This document shows positions 27,644 to 37,196 of a DNA stretch of 64,000 bases, piece by piece. How positions within the stretch are numbered: the first letter of the stretch is position 1; each line of letters starts with the position of its first letter. The notes under the pieces are model-generated. The model saw only the letters and a program-made list of their open reading frames with translations. It did not search any database and had not been told where the DNA came from. The DNA is taken from assembly GCF_923079645.1 (NCBI RefSeq), contig NZ_CAKLPY010000001.1:310001-374000 (forward strand). The letters run 5' to 3'. This stretch comes from Emticicia aquatica (lineage in GTDB: Bacteria; Bacteroidota; Bacteroidia; Cytophagales; Spirosomataceae). The position numbers were made by a program, and so were the translations under genes.

Positions 27644-28081
27644 ATGAAAAATCTAATGTTAATTATCAGTTTTTTGATACTACTTTTTGCTTGTGAAAAC
27701 ACATCGGTAGAACTCAATGATGTAGCAACCATTGAAGGCAAAGTTACGATTGGACCACTTTGCGGAAATGTGCCTATTATAGCAAATAATTCTAATCCGT
27801 GTGGTTTCAGTGATGACCAAATGAATCTGGTTTATAGTAAATACAAAGTTGATTTATCTGGGCAGGTCGATGGAAAAACTATTACCAAAGAAGTAGTTCT
27901 GAATAAAACAGGCGTTTTTACGTTTGAAGTCCCTGTTGGAACTTATAAAGTAGAGGTAATTTTACCAGAAGGAGGAAGTTCTAATCAATTTAACGCCCAA
28001 GGGTCTCTTACTAAACAAGTAAGTCTTGTGAAAAATCAAACGTCAAAAGTTGAAATAAATGTAGATACTGGCATACGTTAA
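27644..28081 (+). CDS. Small lipoprotein with transthyretin-like beta domain
   Basis: A 145-residue lipoprotein: signal peptide with lipobox LFAC, lipidated Cys17. The mature part begins with 'ATIEGKVTIGPLCGN' and has alternating strands ('FTFEVPVGTYKVEVIL') like prealbumin/CarboxypepD-regulatory domains. Two further cysteines (C-G-N and P-C-G-F) may form a disulphide. It follows the BNR protein by 72 bases and may be cotranscribed. The 3' end overlaps the convergent LytTR gene by 4 bases. Function unknown. Confidence 0.82.
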   Translation: MKNLMLIISFLILLFACENTSVELNDVATIEGKVTIGPLCGNVPIIANNSNPCGFSDDQMNLVYSKYKVDLSGQVDGKTITKEVVLNKTGVFTFEVPVGTYKVEVILPEGGSSNQFNAQGSLTKQVSLVKNQTSKVEINVDTGIR

Positions 28082-28773
28082 AACCCTATTTTTTCTCTAA
28101 TTTCCATTAATTTATTTTCGTAAGAAGCTCCAATGGTTATCTCATTACCCGCCACCCATACCGACTGGCGGGTAATTTTTTGGATTTTATTCAACGCTAC
28201 AATATACGAACGATGAATTCTAATAAATTGATTATCAGGAAGTTGAGAGACTGCTTCGCTAATATTTTGACGGCATAAAAGTTTTTTATTTGCTAAAATA
28301 TATGCCATATAATTTCCTTCGGCTTCAATATATTGAATTTCATCAAAAAAGACTTTTTCTTCATCGTAGCCAGTTTTTAAAAAGATATAATTTAACGTAT
28401 CTTCTTTTCTTGAATGCTTGATTTCGAGGGCCTTATTACAACCTTTTGTAAATCTTGCTAACGAAAATGGCTTCATCAAATAATCAATGGCATCTAATTC
28501 AAAACCATTGACAGCATACTCTGAATAGGCCGTCGTGAAGATTATCATTGGAGGTTTTTGAAGAATTTGTACAAACTCAATGCCTGAAATATCAGGCATT
28601 TTAATATCTAAAAAAATCAAATCAATTTTATTTTTTTGCAAATAAGCAATTGCCTCGAAAGCATCTGTAAAAGTTGCTTTAAGTTCAAGAAAAGGTACTT
28701 TCGTGCTGTGCATTTGTATGACTTCCAAAGCTCGTGGCTCGTCATCAATGGCGATTGCTGATAAAACTATCAT
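28078..28773 (-). CDS. LytTR-family response regulator
   Basis: A 231-residue protein with an N-terminal receiver domain (acidic pocket 'AIDDEPRA' at 8-14, phospho-acceptor Asp56 in 'FLDIKMPD', conserved 'TTAYSEYAVNGF' and 'DYLMKPF' with its lysine) and a C-terminal LytTR DNA-binding domain ('IQYIEAEGNYMAYIL', 'FIRIHRSYIVALNKI'). The sensor kinase gene lies directly upstream with a 9-base gap, so the pair is one operon. The target genes are not visible. Confidence 0.95.
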   Translation of the reverse strand: MIVLSAIAIDDEPRALEVIQMHSTKVPFLELKATFTDAFEAIAYLQKNKIDLIFLDIKMPDISGIEFVQILQKPPMIIFTTAYSEYAVNGFELDAIDYLMKPFSLARFTKGCNKALEIKHSRKEDTLNYIFLKTGYDEEKVFFDEIQYIEAEGNYMAYILANKKLLCRQNISEAVSQLPDNQFIRIHRSYIVALNKIQKITRQSVWVAGNEITIGASYENKLMEIREKIGF

Positions 28774-28782
28774 CGAAATATT

Positions 28783-30360
28783 TTAATAAATTCCTAAAAC
28801 CAAAGATACAAAATAATCATTGTTGGAGGCTTGAATATCAAGTGTATGGCGGTTTGGGTAAATTAGGTCGAGCCGTTTTTTTACGTTTTCGAGGCCAATT
28901 CCGTTGCTTTCACTTTCTAAATCAACTTCATTTTTAAGATGTAAGCTATTATGAACCTTGAAGTATAATTTTTGAGCGTCGTGAGTTAACGTAATGTATA
29001 TCCAAGAAGGGCTTCTGAAACTGATTCCATGTTTAAAGGCATTTTCTACAAAAGGATTGAGTAACATTGGAGCAATGAAAACTTCTCGTTCGGAATCTTG
29101 AATATTTACTTTAATTTCAATGTTGTGACTTTCATCAATTCTCATGCGTTGAATGTCAATATAATTATTCAAATATTCAATTTCTTTACTCAATGGAATA
29201 CGGTCTTGGTGATTCTCATTCAACATAAATCGCATCATATCTCCTAGTTTTTGGATGCCATCGGAGGTTTTTTCTGCATTTTCTTTCAACGAAACCGAAT
29301 ATAATGTGTTCAAGGCATTGAATAAAAAATGTGGATTTATTTGTGAACGGAGATTAGAGAGCTCGGCAACCTTTGAAACGATTTGAGTTTGAAGTTGATT
29401 TTTTTCTTTGGTCAAAACTTTTCTAAGAAAAGCAATAATTATGGAAGGGAAAAAGAATAAAGCAAACATCTGAAAAATCCACTCACCGTGAAATCCGAAA
29501 ATTATGTTGCCGTAAGTTAGCCAACTTATATATTGAATAAAATATGCTGCAAATGCTCCAATAAAATTGATTATAAAAAAACGAATAGCCCTATTATAAA
29601 ATTCTTTCGACTGAATTAAAGAAAAATAAGGTAGCACTTTCTTATAAAAGTAGTCTTGGGCAAAATAGATTGTGGTCATGCCAATTCCGAGTAATGATAA
29701 ATCTCGAATTGCACCATGCCAATAGTCTTTTCGTGGAATATTGCCAAATAAAGCTACAAAAAGAATAAAAATACTGATAGTTCCAATCAAAAAATAATCT
29801 AAATATTGATAATTTTCTTCTTGCTCATCTTTTAGTTTAGCGTGAATAAAATAATAAAACTGAGCAAAAGCTTCATAGAATAGAATAACAATCAATATAG
29901 CGATTGTGTCAGTAACCAAGTGTAATTTACGGAAAATGGAATAGACTTTTGTCCCAATAATATATTCATTTCTATCATATTTGAATCTAAAGTAGAGCTT
30001 AAAATAATCAAAAAGGAAAACACAAACGAAAGCAAGAATGATAGTAATCAATACAGAAAAGTACAGTTTAGAGTCAATTTTCTTCTGATTGAATTGTGGA
30101 TAAACCCAAAAATGAAAAATATACCAAGCAGCAAAGAGAAATATTGCTCCAGCGATAGTCGGAAAAATAGTGTTATAGAAGTGGTTATAAGTACTCAATC
30201 CTTGCCAAATTGTATTGTGAGGAACATGATTGAGTTCGGCAATCGTAACTGTTCTATCGAAACTATTTGCTTCTTGAAACAGCCGACGCACAACATAAAT
30301 TGTTATTGAAATTAAAATTAGGAAAAATTCATTTCGTCTAAGTTTTTGTAGTGTTTGCAT
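28783..30360 (-). CDS. LytS-type sensor histidine kinase
   Basis: A 525-residue membrane kinase. About eight hydrophobic segments occupy residues 12-310. The His_kinase domain (PF06580 type) has the phospho-acceptor histidine in 'QINPHFLFNALNTLYS' and 'MRFMLNENHQDRIPLSKEIEYL', and the ATPase part has 'PMLLNPFVENAFKHG' (N-box) and 'SNGIGLENVKKRL' (G-box). The signal is unknown. Partner of the LytTR regulator. A perfect 8-bp inverted repeat touches the start codon (30361-30384), which may affect expression. Confidence 0.94.
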   Translation of the reverse strand: MQTLQKLRRNEFFLILISITIYVVRRLFQEANSFDRTVTIAELNHVPHNTIWQGLSTYNHFYNTIFPTIAGAIFLFAAWYIFHFWVYPQFNQKKIDSKLYFSVLITIILAFVCVFLFDYFKLYFRFKYDRNEYIIGTKVYSIFRKLHLVTDTIAILIVILFYEAFAQFYYFIHAKLKDEQEENYQYLDYFLIGTISIFILFVALFGNIPRKDYWHGAIRDLSLLGIGMTTIYFAQDYFYKKVLPYFSLIQSKEFYNRAIRFFIINFIGAFAAYFIQYISWLTYGNIIFGFHGEWIFQMFALFFFPSIIIAFLRKVLTKEKNQLQTQIVSKVAELSNLRSQINPHFLFNALNTLYSVSLKENAEKTSDGIQKLGDMMRFMLNENHQDRIPLSKEIEYLNNYIDIQRMRIDESHNIEIKVNIQDSEREVFIAPMLLNPFVENAFKHGISFRSPSWIYITLTHDAQKLYFKVHNSLHLKNEVDLESESNGIGLENVKKRLDLIYPNRHTLDIQASNNDYFVSLVLGIY

Positions 30361-30384
30361 TTTTGTTCTGATTTTTGAACAAAA
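30361..30384. repeat. Inverted repeat abutting the kinase start codon
   Basis: ttttgttc (30361-30368) and gaacaaaa (30377-30384), 8-base loop. It lies directly 5' of the ATG at 30360 and could act as an operator or as a weak RNA hairpin. Confidence 0.6.
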
Positions 30385-30450
30385 CTATGCTTTCAAATGA
30401 ATCAAAAGACAAAAATGTTGTAGGACATTTAAAAAATGTGATGAATTTCC

Positions 30451-30825
30451 TTAAAAACCAATTTTCCTACGTTCAGGCTCTTCCGAAAGAACCCTCAACA
30501 CATTACCAACGAAACGGTTTTCGTATTTTTCTCGCCAATATGCGGCCGTTATTTCCCATTTTTCGACTTCAGCTTTTAGTTTTTCATTTTCCAAATGTAG
30601 CTTTTCCATCGAAAAATCAATAGGTTGTAGCTCAATATCAAGTAAATCTACGATACCAATGTTCAAAATTTTGGCTACTTCTGTGGCTCTTACAATTGTT
30701 AGTTCAGTTTTATTTCGTTCAATATCACCGTATGCAGTTGTTGAAATACCTAACATATCAGCCAAGTTTTCTTGAGAATAACCTTTTGCAAGACGGATTT
30801 GTCTAATTTTTTCGCCGATATTCAT
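30451..30825 (-). CDS. XRE-family helix-turn-helix regulator
   Basis: A 124-residue protein with an N-terminal HTH_3 domain (residues 5-60: 'IRQIRLAKGYSQENLADMLG', 'YGDIERNKTELTI') and a C-terminal coiled-coil-like segment ('MEKLHLENEKLKAEVEKWE', about 75-95) that may dimerise it. It is upstream of the LytS kinase on the same strand but 90 bases away with an inverted repeat between, so coupling is uncertain. No toxin partner is visible. Confidence 0.9.
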   Translation of the reverse strand: MNIGEKIRQIRLAKGYSQENLADMLGISTTAYGDIERNKTELTIVRATEVAKILNIGIVDLLDIELQPIDFSMEKLHLENEKLKAEVEKWEITAAYWREKYENRFVGNVLRVLSEEPERRKIGF

Positions 30826-31067
30826 AATTATTTTAATTTATTTGACATTTGTACCTAAAATCAGTTTTTCTGAGAAAATATCTGAAATTCTGACTACAAA
30901 TTTCTAAAAGAATTAACATCTTTGTATCGAACAATGTGGCTTTATAGAAAGTTCTTATTTTGAACTTAGAAAGTAAACGTTATGTTTTAAATCTAAATAA
31001 CCAAATCAATAAAAATCGGCATAAAACCGTTGAATATTGAAAATTGATAACTGTTAATTGAAAAACT

Positions 31068-31742
31068 ATGCATTTTGGAGAAGAATTTCGTAAGTACGCC
31101 GTACATCATCACGGCATGAGTGGTTTAGGAATTGATGATTATATGAAACACAACGTTCAGAATATGACTCCAAATATCATCGAAGAGCGTCCGATGCGTT
31201 TTGCCGCAATCGACGTATTCTCTCGTTTGATTATGGACAGAATTATATTCTTGGGAACAGGTGTTGATGATTATGTAGCCAATGTTGTGGTTGCTCAATT
31301 ACTTTTCTTGGAATCAGTTGATGCAAAAAAAGATGTTTTAATGTACATTAACAGTCCAGGCGGCTCGGTTTACGCAGGTTTAGGTATGTACGATACGATG
31401 CAGTATGTACGTCCAGATGTAGCAACTATTTGTACATCATTAGCAGCGTCAATGGGTGCTGTATTATTGGCAGGAGGAGCAGCTGGTAAACGTTCAGCAT
31501 TGCCACATGCACGTGTGATGATTCATCAACCAAGTGGTGGAGCTCAAGGACAGTCACGTGATATGGAAATTACAGTGAAAGAAATCATTAAATTACGTCA
31601 CGAATTGTATGAAATCTTAGGCAATCATACAGGAAAAACGATTGAACAGATTGAAGCTGATTCAGACCGTGATTATTGGATGAAAGCCGAAGAAGCAAAA
31701 ACTTACGGCTTAATTGACGAAGTTTTATACAGAGATAAGTAA
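31068..31742 (+). CDS. clpP: ATP-dependent Clp protease proteolytic subunit
   Basis: A 224-residue serine protease. The catalytic Ser is in '[12 protein letters not shown]' and His in '[13 protein letters not shown]'; the catalytic Asp follows near 'DSDRDYWM'. The '[19 protein letters not shown]' segment is the oligomer/active-site strand. The N-terminus carries a 25-residue extension before the core. It stands alone here: neither clpX nor tig is beside it. A terminator follows. Confidence 0.96.
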   Translation: MHFGEEFRKYAVHHHGMSGLGIDDYMKHNVQNMTPNIIEERPMRFAAIDVFSRLIMDRIIFLGTGVDDYVANVVVAQLLFLESVDAKKDVLMYINSPGGSVYAGLGMYDTMQYVRPDVATICTSLAASMGAVLLAGGAAGKRSALPHARVMIHQPSGGAQGQSRDMEITVKEIIKLRHELYEILGNHTGKTIEQIEADSDRDYWMKAEEAKTYGLIDEVLYRDK

Positions 31743-31775
31743 ATCTTGAATATGTCTTTTTGAATTTAGAAAAGT

Positions 31776-31812
31776 AAAAAATGCCTGTGTATCTGATACA
31801 TAGGCATTTTTT
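31776..31812 (+). terminator. Intrinsic terminator of clpP
   Basis: Sixteen-bp stem, arms 31776-31791 and 31797-31812 with one G-T pair, ending in a T-run. Confidence 0.88.
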
Positions 31813-31861
31813 GTTTTATCCTGCCTAATAAAGCTTTAACTTTGTCAAAAAATAAACAAAT

Positions 31862-32527
31862 ATGAGTTCTCTTTCAAGCGGAGCGATGATTGCTCCTTCA
31901 GTTTTAGCAGCCGATTTTGCAAATCTTCAACGAGATTGTGAAATGCTCAATGTATCTCAAGCCGATTGGTTTCATATTGATATCATGGATGGGGTTTTTG
32001 TTCCAAATATATCATTCGGAATGCCAGTTTTGGAGGCGATTCAACGTCATGCCCAAAAACCACTCGATGTGCATTTGATGATTGTTCAACCAGAAAGATA
32101 TTTGGAAACGTTCAAAAAATTAGGAGCTGAAGTGATAACTGTACATTATGAGGCATGTCCACACTTGCATCGAACGATTCAACAAATTAAAGATTTGGGT
32201 TGCAAAGCAGGTGTTGCATTGAATCCACACACACCAGTAAATGTTCTTGAAGACATCATACAAGATATTGACATGGTTCTGATAATGTCAGTGAATCCAG
32301 GTTTTGGTGGACAAAAATTTATCGAACATACCTACCAAAAAGTTCAAAAAACTCGCCAAATGTGTGACATGCAAGGATTGAATACTTTGATAGAAATTGA
32401 TGGAGGTGTTAACCAAAAAAATGCTAAAAAGTTGATTGATGCTGGAGCAAACGTGCTTGTTGCTGGAAACTTTGTGTTTAGCTCGGAAAATCCAATTCAA
32501 ACCATCCAAGAATTAAAAAACATATAA
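31862..32527 (+). CDS. rpe: Ribulose-phosphate 3-epimerase
   Basis: A 221-residue TIM-barrel enzyme interconverting ribulose-5-phosphate and xylulose-5-phosphate in the pentose phosphate pathway. Metal and catalytic residues appear in 'APSVLAADFANL', 'WFHIDIMDGVFVPNISFG' (His and Asp), 'LDVHLMIVQPE', 'SVNPGFGGQKFI' and 'IEIDGGVN' (second Asp). The next gene starts 3 bases after its stop, so the two form an operon. Confidence 0.97.
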   Translation: MSSLSSGAMIAPSVLAADFANLQRDCEMLNVSQADWFHIDIMDGVFVPNISFGMPVLEAIQRHAQKPLDVHLMIVQPERYLETFKKLGAEVITVHYEACPHLHRTIQQIKDLGCKAGVALNPHTPVNVLEDIIQDIDMVLIMSVNPGFGGQKFIEHTYQKVQKTRQMCDMQGLNTLIEIDGGVNQKNAKKLIDAGANVLVAGNFVFSSENPIQTIQELKNI

Positions 32528-32530
32528 TTA

Positions 32531-34150
32531 ATGGAATTTCGACAGTTTATAAAAGCTAATACGAAACTGATTTTGTTCGGTTTTTTGATAATTGCTTTTG
32601 GGTTGAGATTTTATAAAATTGGTGAACATGGATTAGCAGGCGATGAAAAATATTCTTTGTTTGTGAGTCAATTTGTTACCTACGAAGGTAATAACCAGCA
32701 TGATTCTGTTCGTAAACCAAGCGACCAATATTTTACTCCAAAAGAATTTTGGTCAAAAAAATCACTACCCGATTTTTTTGATTCAATTGCCCGTTTAGAC
32801 ACTGGTAATGGGGCATTATATACTTATTTTTTACATTATTGGACTCAACTTTTTGGTGTAAGTGATGGTAATTTAAGAATGCTTTCTCTTTTATTTAACT
32901 TATTGACTATAAGTTTATTATATGTTTTTGTGAAAGAACATTTTCGTTCTGAAAATCTAGCTTTATTAGTTGTTTTTTTAGCAACAATTTCCCCCTTTTA
33001 TATTACCTATTCACAAGTTGCTCGTAATTATAGCATCAATATGTTTTTTGCATTGATGTCCACGCACCTTTTACTAAAAATATTGATGAGTGAAGAGATA
33101 AAAGAAAAACCATTTTGGAATTACTTTTATTATGGATGTTGCGTTTTAGCTTGTGAAATGTGCCATTTTGCTACATTTCCATTGTTTTTGACTCATGCAC
33201 TTTTTGCAACCATTTTTTTTCGAAAAAAACGAGTTTATGTTGGCTTTGGATTAGCTATGTTAATTCCCGCAATAGGTGTTGGACTTTGGCTTAATTGTGA
33301 AGGAGGAAAATGGGTTGTTGATTATGTGACCAATAGTGTGAAAGTTTATAATGAAATGGCTCTGTTACATCCTGATGAATATTTGAATGTAGCAACCTTG
33401 AAAAATATTCTAAAGCAACTTAGACACGTCATTTCAGCAATGTTTATTGTTATTGACGGTTATCCTGCTTTATATATTGTGCATAAAAAAGCATATGTTT
33501 TGATTCTTACCACGTCAATAGCTACTTTATTACTATTGATACAAAGTTCATGGCGGATTCAAAATAAGAGTCAAAGGCGGCTGAGGTTTTTTATTATTTT
33601 ATTGTCTTTTTTACCGCTTCTTTCGTTGGTATTATTTGCTTTTCAAGACGGTAATACATTTAGAATAATGCCCCGATATGTGGCTTATTCCTATGGGTTT
33701 AATTTGATTGTTATTTCACTAATTATTAAGGATTTATGGTTAAGAAAAAATTGGATTAAATATCCGATTTATTTTATATTCGGGATTCAGTTTTTAGCAA
33801 TAAATAAGTTGATTGTTAGTATTTGGGATGATAATCCGCCAAGATATTTTATGGGTTTTTCACAACCACGAAAACCCAATCCATATCATTTTTCTGCTCA
33901 GAAAATTATACAAGAATATGCTAAAGGTGATACAGTACTTTACCCGTCTGTTGTTATTGAGAAAAGAGGAGGAATCGGAATGCCACGTTATTCAGTAGTT
34001 GATGCCCAATTAACTAATTTTTATTTGCCAAAAGATGCAGAAATAATTCAGAGAGTTGATGTTAAAGAAACAAATAAGATTTTCATCAAAAAAGTTAACG
34101 GAGATAAGAAGCTAATTTTTGATTTTGAAGATACAAAATATAGGTATTAA
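32531..34150 (+). CDS. GT39/ArnT-like multi-pass membrane glycosyltransferase
   Basis: A 539-residue integral membrane protein with about ten to eleven transmembrane helices. The first long loop has the acidic 'GEHGLAGDEKYSLFVSQF' sequence, where the GDE matches the catalytic acidic position in PMT/ArnT-type (GT39/GT83) transferases that use polyprenyl-phosphate sugars. The C-terminal about 130 residues are soluble (periplasmic side expected). The acceptor and sugar are unknown. It is translated 3 bases after rpe, an unexpected partner. Confidence 0.8.
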   Translation: MEFRQFIKANTKLILFGFLIIAFGLRFYKIGEHGLAGDEKYSLFVSQFVTYEGNNQHDSVRKPSDQYFTPKEFWSKKSLPDFFDSIARLDTGNGALYTYFLHYWTQLFGVSDGNLRMLSLLFNLLTISLLYVFVKEHFRSENLALLVVFLATISPFYITYSQVARNYSINMFFALMSTHLLLKILMSEEIKEKPFWNYFYYGCCVLACEMCHFATFPLFLTHALFATIFFRKKRVYVGFGLAMLIPAIGVGLWLNCEGGKWVVDYVTNSVKVYNEMALLHPDEYLNVATLKNILKQLRHVISAMFIVIDGYPALYIVHKKAYVLILTTSIATLLLLIQSSWRIQNKSQRRLRFFIILLSFLPLLSLVLFAFQDGNTFRIMPRYVAYSYGFNLIVISLIIKDLWLRKNWIKYPIYFIFGIQFLAINKLIVSIWDDNPPRYFMGFSQPRKPNPYHFSAQKIIQEYAKGDTVLYPSVVIEKRGGIGMPRYSVVDAQLTNFYLPKDAEIIQRVDVKETNKIFIKKVNGDKKLIFDFEDTKYRY

Positions 34151-34207
34151 AAGTTTCAACCTTATCGACAAAGAGATTATATAAAATTTTCACTTGGGAG
34201 TTCCAAT

Positions 34208-34242
34208 AAAAAAGAGGCGTCGCAATTGCAACGCCTCTTTTG
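34208..34242. terminator. Bidirectional intrinsic terminator
   Basis: Stem agaggcgt/acgcctct with A-run (34208-34212) and T-run (after 34238), 9-10 base loop. It sits between the convergent GT39-like and FN3 genes. Confidence 0.88.
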
Positions 34243-34260
34243 TTTTACCCAATATTGAAA

Positions 34261-36462
34261 TTAGAATTTATACACACGCTTTGTAATTTGTTGCGTTGCT
34301 GTACGAAGACTAATAGTATATGTTCCTTCTGAATAATTACTCAAATCAACGTTGTATTCTGATTGAGTTGTATTCAAGAGAGTTTTTGAAATTACTCGAT
34401 TCATTTTGTCAGTAACCATAATGACGCCTGACTCTTTTAGCATATTATCAGAAACCGAAACCTTAATACCATCAGTAGTAGGATTAGGATATACTTGGAA
34501 AATATCAGCATCTGCTAATTGAATAGCTGCCGAAGTTTTTGCCAAAGTTGTAATTGCTAAAACGTTAGTATAATCAGAACCACCTTTGATGTTGGTCGCT
34601 TTAACTCTATAGTAATATTTAGTGTTATCACTAACTGTATTATCAATGTAAGTTACTTCATTACGACCTGTTGTTCCGATTGATGCAAACGTTGTTCCGT
34701 CAGTTGAGCGTTCTACATCGAAAGTACTTTCTTTATTGGAATCATCACCCCATTTTAAAGAAACTGATGCAGATGTTGCTGTTCCTTTTAAATCATAAGG
34801 TGCATTTGGAATAGCAGTTACAATTGTTTCAATTTGTGCAACTTCTGAGTATTTTGAATCACCGTAAATATTTGAAGCTTTAATTCTGAAGAAGTAAGTC
34901 ACACCTTCCTCGAAAGGAATACTTGTTGCTTCAACAGTATTTTCAATTAAGTCTGCTTTTACGATGTTTGTAAATGAGTTATCTAAAGACCTTTCAAGTG
35001 CAAATCCCCATTCATCATCTGAGTTATCTTTCCAAGATGCTTTGATAATGGTATTTCCAAGAGCATCATTTGCAAGTACTGCTTTTAGATCAGAAGGAGC
35101 ATAAGGTGGCCCTAAAGTAGTCGCACTTGCTACATTTGAAAAAGGAGATTGTCCTTGATAGTTCGCTGCTAAAACTTTATACCAGTACTTTGTTTTTGGC
35201 AAACCTGTTTTGTCAGAATAACTAGATTCATAATCACCAATGGTTGCAATTCTAGAGAAGCCATCAGTAGCACTAGTTGATGAGCGATAAATTTCTTGAG
35301 CCACTCTGTTATTTGTTACACCATCTTGTGTTCCAAGATTCCATGCTAAATCAATTTGAGTAGTAGAAACTGTTTGTGCAGTAAGGTTGAATGAAGGATT
35401 TGGAGCAACTCTTTTCAGTGTTGTATAAACTGCCGTGTTTGAGTATCCACTACTACCACCCGAATTAGTTGCTTTTACGCGGAAGAAATATTTTCTACCT
35501 TCTTCTAAATTATAAACAGTAAAGCCTGTAACATAAGGAGGATTAGTTCCAGCAACAACCCAACTATTATTATCAACTGAATATTCTATTACGAAAGCTT
35601 CTGCATTACTAGCTCCATTGATCCAATATAAACTTACAGAATTTAACCCAATCCCAAATGACCCCAAGCTATTTGGAGCAACTGGAGGGTCTGGCGGTGT
35701 TGGGAAAATAGCGGTAGTTGTATTACTTGTGCTGTAACCTGTGCCATTGATAGCCCAAACACGGTAAGAATATTTGCTATTAGGGAAAAGACCATTGTCA
35801 ACATAAGTACGATTTCCTGTACCAGAAATCCCAGGAATTGTAGCAATAGTTGTATATGTTACACCATCATCTCCAGAACGTAAAATTTCAAATGATGTTT
35901 CTGTGGTTGAATTATCAGTCCAATTCAAAGTAGCTGTTCTTTGTGAAATTGGAGCTACATAAGCACCAGTTGGAGATTCAGGTGTATTAACATTGGTAGA
36001 AATCAATAGTTGATTGCTCCAGCAAGATACACTTTTACCAACGGGAGCTGCATTAGTTGGCATATTGGGAACAGACACACAAGAAGGAACATCTACACCA
36101 TTTTTAACAGCTCTTACCCAAACATAATACTGGGTTCCAGGTAATAAACTTGTTAATTGAAAACTACCTGTTGGAGAACTATTTGGTGAGCCAGTAAGAA
36201 CTGTTTGGTAGCCGGTTGGAAGTGTTGAATAAGCAATTTCAAACTCTGTTTCATCTGAAGAGTTATCATTCCAAGTGAGGTTGATTTTTGTGCTATTTCC
36301 ACCAACTGCTAAACCAGTTAAAAGGGTTGGATTTCCTGGTGCTGCTAGCATTAAAGTCTCGACTTCACGAGCAGGATTTGTTGATTTATTTCCATCTGTT
36401 GCTTCTACATGCCAAAATGCGGTCATCAACAAAAATAGGGATAAAAAATAATTTTTTCTCAT
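34261..36462 (-). CDS. Secreted multi-fibronectin-III protein with T9SS type A sorting domain
   Basis: A 733-residue protein taken from the ATG at 36462 (MRKNYFLSLFLLMTAFWHVEA, a signal peptide); a longer in-frame reading would add 28 residues. At least five FN3 domains follow in tandem, each with the 'LTWNDNSSDETEFEI' / 'TKYYYRVKATN' rhythm. The C-terminal 75 residues are a T9SS type A tail: 'VYPNPTTDGIKVS' then '...YSEGTYTISL...ITKRVYKF'. It should be exported and probably surface-attached. No catalytic domain is visible, so adhesion is the likely role. Confidence 0.9.
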   Translation of the reverse strand: MRKNYFLSLFLLMTAFWHVEATDGNKSTNPAREVETLMLAAPGNPTLLTGLAVGGNSTKINLTWNDNSSDETEFEIAYSTLPTGYQTVLTGSPNSSPTGSFQLTSLLPGTQYYVWVRAVKNGVDVPSCVSVPNMPTNAAPVGKSVSCWSNQLLISTNVNTPESPTGAYVAPISQRTATLNWTDNSTTETSFEILRSGDDGVTYTTIATIPGISGTGNRTYVDNGLFPNSKYSYRVWAINGTGYSTSNTTTAIFPTPPDPPVAPNSLGSFGIGLNSVSLYWINGASNAEAFVIEYSVDNNSWVVAGTNPPYVTGFTVYNLEEGRKYFFRVKATNSGGSSGYSNTAVYTTLKRVAPNPSFNLTAQTVSTTQIDLAWNLGTQDGVTNNRVAQEIYRSSTSATDGFSRIATIGDYESSYSDKTGLPKTKYWYKVLAANYQGQSPFSNVASATTLGPPYAPSDLKAVLANDALGNTIIKASWKDNSDDEWGFALERSLDNSFTNIVKADLIENTVEATSIPFEEGVTYFFRIKASNIYGDSKYSEVAQIETIVTAIPNAPYDLKGTATSASVSLKWGDDSNKESTFDVERSTDGTTFASIGTTGRNEVTYIDNTVSDNTKYYYRVKATNIKGGSDYTNVLAITTLAKTSAAIQLADADIFQVYPNPTTDGIKVSVSDNMLKESGVIMVTDKMNRVISKTLLNTTQSEYNVDLSNYSEGTYTISLRTATQQITKRVYKF

Positions 36463-36672
36463 AGCTAAACTATCAGTTTTAGTTATTAATATTGGGAGGG
36501 AACTTTGTTTTCTGTAAATATATATGTTTTTATTTATTATAGACACATTCTGCCCTATGAAAATTATTTTACGGTAAATTTTATTTGTTTAATTCAAATT
36601 TAGCCCTAAAATACACTACTTTACAATAAACCGAATGCCTTAAATAGAAACAATTTGACAATTCTGTTTTGA

Positions 36673-37038
36673 TTACTTAACTGCAATAACAGAGATTTCA
36701 ACATTGACATCTTTTGGTAATCGTGCTACTTGTACAGTTTCTCGAGCGGGTGGTAATGAAGTAAAAAAACTACCATAAACTTCATTAATTAGAGCAAAAT
36801 CATCCATGTTTTTAAGAAAAATACTTGATTTTACGATATTTTCGTAAGACATCCCCGCTTCTGAGAGTATATTGCCGAGGTTTTCCATGACTTTTTTAGC
36901 CTCTGCTTTTAAATCACTACTATTTGCCAATTCAGCAGCGATTTGCCCTGATACATAAAGCGTGTTTCCTGCTAAAACGGCTTGACTATAAGGCCCGATT
37001 GGAGCAGGGGCATTTTCGGTAAAGATAATTTGTTTCAT
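36673..37038 (-). CDS. RidA-family reactive intermediate deaminase
   Basis: A 121-residue RidA/YjgF/UK114 protein. The hallmark residues are present: 'APAPIGPYSQAV' at 11-22 and 'PARETVQVARLPKDVNVEISVIA' with the catalytic arginine and final glutamate. It hydrolyses reactive enamine/imine intermediates formed by PLP enzymes. A single gene with its own upstream space. Confidence 0.95.
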   Translation of the reverse strand: MKQIIFTENAPAPIGPYSQAVLAGNTLYVSGQIAAELANSSDLKAEAKKVMENLGNILSEAGMSYENIVKSSIFLKNMDDFALINEVYGSFFTSLPPARETVQVARLPKDVNVEISVIAVK

Positions 37039-37196
37039 GTATGAATTTTAGAGTAAAAAAATAATTTTCGTGCGATATTTATCAAGACTTGTTATTTAAA
37101 ATATCAAACATAAATGTTGATTATTTCGTATGTTTGAAAAACAAAAATCCGAATAAATCAAACAAGAAACAATTTTAAAAGCATAATTATTAGCAA

